DNA from: Candidatus Bipolaricaulis sp.
Lineage (GTDB): Bacteria > Bipolaricaulota > Bipolaricaulia > Bipolaricaulales > Bipolaricaulaceae
Reading direction: 5' to 3'
NCBI GenBank assembly: GCA_020062805.1
Contig: JAGUVP010000164.1
Coordinates: forward strand, 1 to 5,074
DNA length: 5,074 bases
A program made the position numbers and the translations under genes. This document shows, one piece after another, positions 1 through 5,074 of this stretch; position 1 is the first letter of the stretch; each line of letters starts with the position of its first letter. The notes under the pieces are model-generated. The model was not told where the DNA came from and ran no database searches. It saw only the letters and a list, made by a program, of their open reading frames with translations.

Positions 1-1373
1 ACGCGCTGGTGGGGGCTCCCGCTGAGCTCGGCCAGGGCGTGCGCCGCGCGATCGCCGACCCTCCCCCCCCGACGCTGGACCAAGGAGCTGTCATCCAGGT
101 GGGGTACGACCCCACGCTCGACGGTCTGCGTCGGGAGGCAGAGCAGTTGAGAGAAGCGATCGCGGGGCTCGAGGCCGAGGAGAAGGGGCGTACCGGCATT
201 CCCAGCCTCAAGGTTGGCTACAACCGGGTGTTTGGGTACTACTTCGAGGTTACCCGCTCGCACCTGGCGAAGGTCCCCACCGACTGGAGGAGGAGGCAGT
301 CGCTCACCGGCGGCGAGCGGTTCACCTCCGCCGAGCTTGCGTCGCTGGCCGACCGACTGGCCGAGGTCGAGGAGGGGACCGCGAAGCTCGAGCGGGAGCT
401 GTTCTCCGCCTTATGCCACCAGGTGGAGGAGGCGATCGGGGACCTGGGCGCGGTGGGGGAAGCGCTGGCGGAGTTGGATGCCCTGCGCTCGCTGGCCGAG
501 GTCGCCCGCCGCAAGGGGTACGTCCGACCTCGATTCACGGACCAACCCGTGGTTCGGATTCGCGAGGGACGGCACCCCATGGTGGAAGAGGTCAAGCAGT
601 TCGTGCCCAACGACCTCGAGTTGGGCGAAGGGGCTCACCTCGCCGTCGTCACCGGGCCGAACATGGCCGGGAAGTCCGTGTTCCTGAGGCAAACGGCGCT
701 CATCGCCCTGATGGCCCAGATGGGGTCGTTCGTTCCGGCGAAGGAGGCGGCGCTCCCCGTGTTCGATCGGATCTACGCCCGAGTTGGGGCGTCCGACGCC
801 CTGACGGGTGGCCTGTCCACGTTCATGGCCGAGATGACGGAGGCGGCGGAGATTCTCACCGGGGCTACGCCGAAGTCGCTCGTGATCCTCGACGAGCTGG
901 GACGGGGGACGAGCACCCACGACGGCATGGCCCTTGCCCGGGCGATCGCCCGCCATCTTGCCGAGCGGGTAGAGTGCAAGACCCTGTTCGCGACCCACTA
1001 CCGGGAACTGGCCCGCCTTGCGGACGAGGCAGCCGGGGTCGTGAACCTCCACGCCGCGGCCCGGGAGTGGAAGGACGAGGTCGTTTTCCTGTATCGCATC
1101 CTTCCCGGTGTGGCGGAGCGAAGCTACGGCGTCCACGTCGCCCGGCTGGCGCAGCTTCCCGAGGAGGTCCTCGTTGAAGCCCAACGAGCATTGGACGAGA
1201 CCGAAAGAGCGGCGTCCGTCACGTCTGAACCTCGTGGGGAACAGCTTTCCCTCTTCTCTTCTGGCGATGATCCTGTACTGCGCGAGTTGCGAGCGGTCGA
1301 CCCTAATCGTCTGACCCCGCTCGAAGCCCTCGACCTCCTCTACCGGCTCAAGGAGATCGCGCGGCAGCGCTGA
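1..1373 (+). CDS. mutS: DNA mismatch repair protein MutS (5'-truncated by window edge)
   Basis: This is the C-terminal half (about 456 residues) of MutS, the cytoplasmic ATPase that recognises mismatches and recruits MutL. The reading frame is already open at base 3 and runs in from outside the window, so the GTG at base 9 is not the real start; full-length family members are roughly 800-900 residues. Visible in order are: the end of the core region; the clamp domain with the signature GIPSLKVGYNRVFGYY (about 198-244); the second lever helices; and the ATPase with Walker A GPNMAGKS (654-677), the STFMAEM segment (about 817-837), Walker B LDELGRGTST (888-917) and the H-loop FATHYREL (987-1010). 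The tail has QLSLF (1242-1256), which matches a beta-clamp-binding motif, and a final helix LTPLEALDLLYRLK typical of MutS C-termini. Two small departures from the usual consensus are GKSV for GKST and SDAL for SDDL. No mutL follows directly. Confidence 0.97.
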   Translation, partial: ALVGAPAELGQGVRRAIADPPPPTLDQGAVIQVGYDPTLDGLRREAEQLREAIAGLEAEEKGRTGIPSLKVGYNRVFGYYFEVTRSHLAKVPTDWRRRQSLTGGERFTSAELASLADRLAEVEEGTAKLERELFSALCHQVEEAIGDLGAVGEALAELDALRSLAEVARRKGYVRPRFTDQPVVRIREGRHPMVEEVKQFVPNDLELGEGAHLAVVTGPNMAGKSVFLRQTALIALMAQMGSFVPAKEAALPVFDRIYARVGASDALTGGLSTFMAEMTEAAEILTGATPKSLVILDELGRGTSTHDGMALARAIARHLAERVECKTLFATHYRELARLADEAAGVVNLHAAAREWKDEVVFLYRILPGVAERSYGVHVARLAQLPEEVLVEAQRALDETERAASVTSEPRGEQLSLFSSGDDPVLRELRAVDPNRLTPLEALDLLYRLKEIARQR

Positions 1374-1490
1374 GTGCAGCGAAGACCGCCTTCATCCTCT
1401 GCAGGGCCATCCTTCTTGGCCAGCGTGGCGACTGACGTGGCCGGGCAGAAGCCGGCAGTCCGGAGGCCGTCGTTCCGCCGCCTGCCCGTA

Positions 1491-1524
1491 GGGTTGTGTC
1501 TCCGTCACTCGCTGGACACAGCCT
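1491..1524 (+). other. Hairpin: 10-bp stem, 14-base loop
   Basis: GGGTTGTGTC at 1491-1500 pairs with GACACAGCCT at 1515-1524. There are eight Watson-Crick pairs and two G-T wobbles around a 14-base loop. It is the strongest stem in the gap after mutS. It begins about 118 bases after the mutS stop and is not followed by a T-run, so it is not a classical intrinsic terminator. It could stabilise the mutS 3' end, act in the leader of the downstream gene, or be chance in GC-rich DNA. Confidence 0.35.
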
Positions 1525-1633
1525 GAACTCCGAGCTGATTCGATGTGCTCCAGTTCGCTGGGGTGCCAGAGGTTGAAGCTGCGCAGGAGAGAGGGGACCC
1601 CGGAGGACCGAGGCGGTCAGGCGTGTGCCAGTG

Positions 1634-1650
1634 GCCCGTCGCTCACGGGC
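1634..1650 (+). other. Small hairpin: 6-bp stem, 5-base loop
   Basis: GCCCGT (1634-1639) and ACGGGC (1645-1650) form a perfect six-pair stem with loop CGCTC. The bases that follow are GAGTTGGCTG, with no T-run, so a terminator role is not supported. It lies about 140 bases upstream of the beta-helix gene start. Confidence 0.3.
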
Positions 1651-1777
1651 GAGTTGGCTGGGGCGATGCGTCTCGGGACTTGAAGGCGCCATGCCTGGCA
1701 ATGGAATCGGTCTCCACAGATTTGCCATAGGCGTGACACCAGTTGCCCGCCCCCTCGTTCCTATCCTTGCGCCTCTT

Positions 1778-1785
1778 GGAGGTGA
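1778..1785 (+). promoter_or_regulatory. Ribosome binding site for the beta-helix gene
   Basis: GGAGGTGA is a near-perfect Shine-Dalgarno sequence, with six bases between it and the ATG at 1792. It fixes the start of the beta-helix protein and places a hydrophobic export signal exactly at its N-terminus. Confidence 0.9.
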
Positions 1786-1791
1786 CGAGAT

Positions 1792-3729
1792 ATGCGCGTC
1801 TCAAGTTGGATCATCGGATTTGTGATTTGTTCACTCGGGGTTTCCGCCCTGATCCTGCTTCCGTGCCTGTCGAGAGGGGGATTGGACTCAGCAGACGCGG
1901 CGTCGCAGGTTCCCGCGCTGGCAGGGGCGCCGTTGGCTTCGGATGGGGACTTGGCGGGGAATCCAGGGATCCTGAACAGTGACGGGGGGGCGACCAGTGT
2001 GGCCGCTCCCCCAGGCCCTGGGTTCACCACCGTCGCTGCAGCAAGCGAAACAATAACCCGTACCTCTGTGACTCAGATTGACCTTGCTGGCAGCTCGATC
2101 ACGGTGACGGGAAGCGGGGCCATCGCCCAAGGGTGTCGTGTTCTTATCCGGGCCGGTGGGACGTACAGCATTCGCGGGACGCTGGACGATGGGCAGATCG
2201 TCGTGGACTCCTCAGACAAGAACCCCGTCGTTCTGATCCTCAACGGGGTGCGGATCACCTGTTCCACGAGTTCCCCGATCTACGTTGCCCAAGCCAAGGA
2301 CGTCGTGATCGCCCTGGCTGTCGGCACGGAGAACGTCCTCACGGATGGAAGCTCGTACGTGTTCGACACCCCCGGCGCGGACGAGCCCAACGCAGCCCTG
2401 TTCAGCAAGGATGACCTCGCGATCACTGGGACCGGATCTCTCATCGTGAACGCGAACTACAACAACGGGATTCAGAGCAAGGACGACCTGACGATCACCG
2501 GCGGCACGATCACGGTTCACGCAGCCAACCATGGTATCAAGGGCAAAGACTCGGTTGTCATCACCGGCGGCACCATCACGGTGATCGCGGGCAACGACGG
2601 GATCCAAGCCAGCAACGAGGAGGACCCCTCAAAGGGATTCGTGCGCATCGAGGGCGGCACGATCAGCATCAAGGCCGATGATGACGGTATCCAGGCTGAA
2701 ACGAGCGTACTGATCAGCAACGGGTACATCACGATCGTATCAGGTGGCGGCAGCACCAACGCCCCCGAGAGGCAAACGACAGGCCGGATGCCCATGCCGG
2801 GCATGCGGATCTGGGACCAGCCTGCCGTGAGCACAGCTTCAGCCGGCAGGGCAAAAGGGATCAAGGCCAACGTCGACATCACGATCGACGGCGGGACGAT
2901 CACGATCGATGCCGCGGATGATGCGATCCACTCCAATGACAGCATCACGATCAACGGCGGCCGGCTCACATTGGCCTCCGGGGATGACGCCGTACACGCC
3001 GACTCCACGATCGAGATCAACGGCGGAGACATCGACATCACGGCATGCTACGAGGGAATCGAGAGCGCAGTGATCACGATCAACAATGGCCATATCCGCA
3101 TCGTGGCCAGCGACGACGCCATCAACGCCGCCAGCGGTACGGGTGGAGTTCCGATGATGAGGCAGATGGGCCCTCAGGCCATGGGCGGCGCCGCCGACAA
3201 TTGGCTCTACATCAACGGTGGGTACATCGTCATCGATGCCATGGGTGACGGGTTCGACGTCAACGGTTCGATTGTGATGACCGGAGGGGTCGTTCTCATC
3301 CACGGCCCCACAGTCACCATGGAAAGTGCCATCGACTACGATCGGACCTTCACCATGACCGGCGGGTACCTGGTTGCCGCCGGCAGTGCCGGAATGGCGC
3401 AGGCTCCGAGCGCGTCTTCGACGGTGAACTCGGTGATGATGACGTTCCCCTCGGTGCAGCCGGCGGGGAGCCTCGTTCACATCGCTGCCGCGGACAGTGG
3501 AAGCGTGGTGACCTTCGCCCCGGCCAAGGCGTACCAGTCGGTGGTGGTCGCTTCCCCTCTTCTGAAGAACGGCTCCACCTACACGATCTACTCCGGGGGG
3601 CGGTCCAGCGGAGCGCCTGTGGACGGCCTCTATTCGGGAGGCACGTACACCCCGGGGACCCAGGTTGCCCAGTTCAGGGTTGCGGGCAGCGTGACCTACG
3701 CTGGCGCTGCGGCGGGCCGGTTCCGGTGA
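1792..3729 (+). CDS. Secreted right-handed beta-helix, carbohydrate-binding domain-containing protein (Cthe_2159-like, PF14262)
   Basis: This 645-residue protein begins with one Arg and a hydrophobic stretch (residues 6-24), a likely signal peptide or N-terminal anchor. Cys25 is preceded by LLP, a poor lipobox. A Ser/Ala/Gly/Pro linker follows (about 30-85), then a domain containing LILNGVRITC and ADEPNAALFSKDDL, which I recognise from the Cthe_2159 family. From about residue 207 to 506 a 22-residue repeat recurs, of the form ITINGGxITIxAxDDGI, with Gly pairs at 237, 259, 288, 367, 389, 411, 476 and 498. This is the pattern of a parallel beta-helix, with Asp-rich turns (DDDGI, ADDAI, GDDAV, SDDAI) that could bind calcium. 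Two inserts (about 318-353 and 448-469) are methionine-rich. The C-terminal region (about 545-632) has YQSVVVASPLLKNGSTYTIYSGG, common at the end of this family. Family members are known as glycan-binding proteins structurally related to polysaccharide lyases; no lyase activity can be claimed here. It is probably surface-exposed and likely co-transcribed with the VTC gene 107 bases downstream. Confidence 0.85.
   Translation: MRVSSWIIGFVICSLGVSALILLPCLSRGGLDSADAASQVPALAGAPLASDGDLAGNPGILNSDGGATSVAAPPGPGFTTVAAASETITRTSVTQIDLAGSSITVTGSGAIAQGCRVLIRAGGTYSIRGTLDDGQIVVDSSDKNPVVLILNGVRITCSTSSPIYVAQAKDVVIALAVGTENVLTDGSSYVFDTPGADEPNAALFSKDDLAITGTGSLIVNANYNNGIQSKDDLTITGGTITVHAANHGIKGKDSVVITGGTITVIAGNDGIQASNEEDPSKGFVRIEGGTISIKADDDGIQAETSVLISNGYITIVSGGGSTNAPERQTTGRMPMPGMRIWDQPAVSTASAGRAKGIKANVDITIDGGTITIDAADDAIHSNDSITINGGRLTLASGDDAVHADSTIEINGGDIDITACYEGIESAVITINNGHIRIVASDDAINAASGTGGVPMMRQMGPQAMGGAADNWLYINGGYIVIDAMGDGFDVNGSIVMTGGVVLIHGPTVTMESAIDYDRTFTMTGGYLVAAGSAGMAQAPSASSTVNSVMMTFPSVQPAGSLVHIAAADSGSVVTFAPAKAYQSVVVASPLLKNGSTYTIYSGGRSSGAPVDGLYSGGTYTPGTQVAQFRVAGSVTYAGAAAGRFR
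2410..3309 (+). repeat. Tandem 66-bp coding repeats encoding beta-helix rungs
   Basis: Within the beta-helix gene the coding sequence repeats with a 66-base (22-codon) period. The recognisable core is ATCACGATC followed by AACGGCGG or GACGGCGG, for example near 2491, 2557, 2875, 2941, 3007 and 3073. One step is 21 codons (between Gly411 and the NG at 432-433). The ladder is broken by a 7-codon insert near residues 273-279 and by two longer inserts. Similarity is strongest between about 2875 and 3110, where four rungs stand in a row. The repeats are diverged, so this is an old structural repeat and not a recent exact expansion. Confidence 0.85.
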
Positions 3730-3823
3730 TCTCCGTGCAGCACGCCAGGTTCTTCAGTCCTTCTGCTGCCAATCAGGTGGATCGACCCGAGAGCGGCAGG
3801 TCACGGGCGGTTTCCGGCGATCT
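3713..3823 (+). repeat. Imperfect 20-bp direct repeat flanking the spacer
   Basis: Bases 3713-3732, which include the stop codon of the beta-helix gene, match bases 3804-3823, just upstream of the VTC gene, at 17 of 20 positions (shared core TTCCGG-GATCT). The copies frame almost the whole spacer. This may be a trace of local duplication or an element boundary, or chance. No mobile element or target-site signature lies between them. Confidence 0.35.
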
Positions 3824-3836
3824 GGGCTAGGCAACG
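3730..3836 (+). other. Short spacer between beta-helix and VTC genes
   Basis: This 107-base spacer has one weak inverted repeat (GCAGCA 3737-3742 with TGCTGC 3764-3769, 21-base loop) and no T-run, so there is no convincing terminator. No strong promoter pair is seen. The simplest reading is that transcription continues from the beta-helix gene into the VTC gene. Confidence 0.5.
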
Positions 3837-4700
3837 ATGCTCTTCTCTCGATGGGGCTCGCTCCACCGGCAACCCGATGTGACAGCCACAGCCTGCGACT
3901 CGAGACAATCCTCCTCTCTCTCTCAGGATCTGGGGAACGGTTCCCATGGGCCTGGGACCAGCGGTCGGCTGGAGCTGAAGTACCTGCTCTCTCTCGAGGA
4001 CGCGCGACGGATCTCCCGGTTCCTCTCCTGTCAGCTGGAGGTGGACCGCCACGCGCAGGGGAGGCTCAACAACGCGTACACGGTCCGCAGCGTGTACTTC
4101 GACTCCCCCGGCCTCATCTGCTACCACGCCAAAGAAAACGGCGGCCCGATCCGGCAGAAGTACCGCGTCCGCACCTACGACGAGCCGGGAGCCGCGGCCA
4201 GATTCCTCGAGCGCAAGGCCCGTCAAGGGAACCTCTACCGTAAGGAGAAGGTTCGGGTGGACGATGCGTGGCTGGCGTGTCTTGGGGGGCGGGACGGGCT
4301 AAGCTGCACAGAAGGCTGCCCAAGCCTGCTCCAACGGCTTCTCTTCCTGATGGACCGCCATGCGTTCGTTCCGACGGCGCTCATTGCCTACGAGCGGGAG
4401 GCCTACGTCGAGTTTGCTGACCAGGACACGGTGCGGATCACCATCGATCGGAACCTCCGTGCCGCGGCGTTCCCCCGCCTCGAGGGTATCCATGATGAGG
4501 AGGATCTCCGGCCGATCCTCACCCACGGGGCGATCCTCGAGGTCAAGTTCACGGATGTGGTTCCCCAGACCCTTCGCCAACTTACCCGCCGGTTCCCCCT
4601 GCTGCGACGGGCATGTTCCAAGTACGCCGCGTGCATCGAAAACCTCGTCGTGAACTCACCATCCCCAAAGGAGGTATGGTCCCATGTTCGGCTCTTCTGA
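3837..4700 (+). CDS. VTC domain-containing protein (polyphosphate polymerase-like)
   Basis: This predicted cytoplasmic protein of 287 residues belongs to the VTC family (PF09359), whose eukaryotic member Vtc4 makes polyphosphate from ATP inside a triphosphate tunnel. The charged tunnel-type motifs are all visible: ELKY (46-49), RSVYFD (84-89), RQKYRVRTYDE (106-116), FLERKAR (123-129), YRKEKVRV (134-141), YEREAY (185-190), RITIDRNL (200-207), ILEVKF (233-238) and SKY (261-263). The domain fills residues 44-270. The first 43 residues are Ser/Gly-rich and match nothing I know. The ATG at 3837 is the first start after an in-frame TAG at 3828, but it has only a poor Shine-Dalgarno site; GTG at 3879 is an alternative. 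The 3' end overlaps the DUF4956 gene by 17 bases, which suggests translational coupling and a shared complex. Polyphosphate synthesis is a family-based expectation; bacterial members beside DUF4956 may use another product or acceptor. Confidence 0.88.
   Translation: MLFSRWGSLHRQPDVTATACDSRQSSSLSQDLGNGSHGPGTSGRLELKYLLSLEDARRISRFLSCQLEVDRHAQGRLNNAYTVRSVYFDSPGLICYHAKENGGPIRQKYRVRTYDEPGAAARFLERKARQGNLYRKEKVRVDDAWLACLGGRDGLSCTEGCPSLLQRLLFLMDRHAFVPTALIAYEREAYVEFADQDTVRITIDRNLRAAAFPRLEGIHDEEDLRPILTHGAILEVKFTDVVPQTLRQLTRRFPLLRRACSKYAACIENLVVNSPSPKEVWSHVRLF
4667..4675 (+). promoter_or_regulatory. Ribosome binding site for the DUF4956 gene
   Basis: AAAGGAGGT lies inside the 3' end of the VTC gene, eight bases before the ATG at 4684. 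An ATG directly abutting it at 4676 is too close to be used and is in another frame. The site decides the start of the membrane protein. Confidence 0.9.
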
Positions 4701-5074
4701 TGTGATCCTTGTCAGCCTGAAGACCGTGCTCACCGTTGTCTCAGTGAGTCTTGGGCTCGGTCTCTACGTAGCCCTCATCTACCGCCTCGCCACGCCGGGA
4801 GCGGCGTTCTCGATCACGATCCAGCACACGCTCCTCTACCTCGCGCTCATCGTGTCGCTCGTCATGCTTATCATCTCGAACCAGGTCGCCCGGGCGTTCA
4901 CGTTGGTGGGCGCGCTGGCCGTGATCCGCTTCCGTACGCCGGTGAAGGACACCCGGGATGCCGCGTTCATCTTCCTCGGCCTGGCCGCGGGGATGGGGGC
5001 AGGGGTGGGGATGTTCGCCGAGACGGCCGCGGGCGTGGGGCTCATCGGCCTGTTCATGCTCGCCGTCCGCTTCT
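4684..5074 (+). CDS. DUF4956 domain-containing membrane protein (3'-truncated by window edge)
   Basis: The first 130 residues of a multi-pass inner-membrane protein are present; the frame is still open at the window end, and family members are usually around 200-230 residues. Hydrophobic segments lie at about 10-34, 46-66, 92-108 and 115-129. Between the second and third is the conserved stretch GALAVIRFRTPVKDTRDAAFIF (split here as GALAVIRFRTPV, residues 76-87, and KDTRDAAFIF, 88-97), which I recognise as the hallmark of DUF4956 (PF16316); its IRFR/PVKD loop resembles the MgtC-type membrane fold. The start ATG has an excellent Shine-Dalgarno site and sits within the last 17 bases of the VTC gene. 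This tight overlap, and the frequent pairing of the two families, suggest that it is the membrane partner of the VTC enzyme, perhaps as anchor or export channel. That role is an inference. Confidence 0.88.
   Translation, partial: MFGSSDVILVSLKTVLTVVSVSLGLGLYVALIYRLATPGAAFSITIQHTLLYLALIVSLVMLIISNQVARAFTLVGALAVIRFRTPVKDTRDAAFIFLGLAAGMGAGVGMFAETAAGVGLIGLFMLAVRF

Larger units (their letters stand above)
1374..1791. other. Intergenic region without a convincing gene
   Basis: About 418 bases separate mutS from the beta-helix gene. Short open frames exist on both strands, the longest being on the minus strand at 1348-1728, but it runs into the mutS 3' end, is rich in Arg/Pro/Ser/Ala as expected of a GC-rich shadow frame, and resembles no family I recognise. 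Several small inverted repeats are present: 1405-1409/1417-1421, 1440-1444/1452-1456, 1442-1448/1482-1488, 1491-1500/1515-1524 and 1634-1639/1645-1650. None is followed by a T-run, so no classical terminator for mutS is seen. I find no tRNA-like fold or transposase remnant. The promoter of the downstream genes should lie here, but I could not find a well-spaced -35/-10 pair. Confidence 0.6.

Noticed and set aside
411..1184. Long open frames on the minus strand and in the second + frame inside mutS
   Set aside because: They lie entirely within a clear MutS frame, are rich in Arg/Gly/Pro as expected of GC-rich shadows, and match no family.
1405..1421. Possible mutS terminator hairpin GGCCA/TGGCC
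   Set aside because: The stem is only five pairs and no T-run follows.
1348..1728. 126-codon minus-strand open frame covering most of the gap after mutS
   Set aside because: It runs into the mutS 3' end, has no ribosome binding site that I could see, and its Arg/Pro/Ser/Ala-rich composition looks like a shadow frame.
1733..1767. Possible promoter: GTGACA (1733-1738) with TATCCT (1762-1767)
   Set aside because: The spacing is 23 bases, too long for a standard sigma-70 promoter, and no alternative well-spaced pair is visible.
1545..1982. Short + strand open frames across the gap and into the beta-helix gene
   Set aside because: They overlap one another and the well-supported start at 1792, and show no recognisable motif.
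2410..3309. Regular repeats considered as a CRISPR or satellite array
   Set aside because: The 66-base period is coding, in frame throughout, and explained by beta-helix rungs; the repeats are diverged and have no spacer pattern.
2839..3480. 213-codon minus-strand open frame inside the beta-helix gene
   Set aside because: Its repetitive Asp/Val/Arg composition is the antisense image of the rung repeats.

Overview
The window is a GC-rich stretch of bacterial chromosome with four genes, all on the + strand. It carries the 3' half of mutS, an intergenic stretch of about 420 bases, and then a three-gene set: an exported beta-helix protein, a VTC-domain protein, and a DUF4956 membrane protein cut off by the right edge. 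The C or G third positions, strong Shine-Dalgarno sites on two genes and standard code point to an ordinary bacterium. The MutS style (GPNMAGKS, QLSLF tail) does not fix the phylum. My weak guess is an uncultured, perhaps thermophilic lineage such as Bipolaricaulota, but the sequence alone does not prove it.

Layout. Bases 1-1373: DNA mismatch repair protein MutS, from the end of the core/lever region through clamp, ATPase and C-terminal clamp-binding tail. Bases 1374-1791: no convincing gene, several small hairpins, and a strong ribosome binding site at its right end. Bases 1792-3729: a 645-residue secreted protein whose centre is a ladder of 22-residue beta-helix rungs, resembling the Cthe_2159-type carbohydrate-binding family (PF14262). 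Bases 3730-3836: a short spacer with no clear terminator. Bases 3837-4700: a VTC (polyphosphate polymerase-like, triphosphate tunnel) domain protein. Bases 4684-5074: the N-terminal 130 residues of a DUF4956 multi-pass membrane protein, overlapping the VTC gene by 17 bases.

How they fit. MutS is housekeeping and probably unrelated to what follows. From general knowledge, VTC-domain, DUF4956 and Cthe_2159-like beta-helix genes, often with a CotH-kinase gene, recur as neighbours in many bacteria, but I know of no settled function for the set. A reasonable inference is a cell-envelope system: a cytosolic VTC enzyme that uses nucleoside triphosphate, a membrane partner (DUF4956), and an exported glycan-binding beta-helix protein. 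This is the most interesting part of the window. A CotH-like gene, if present, would lie beyond the right edge.
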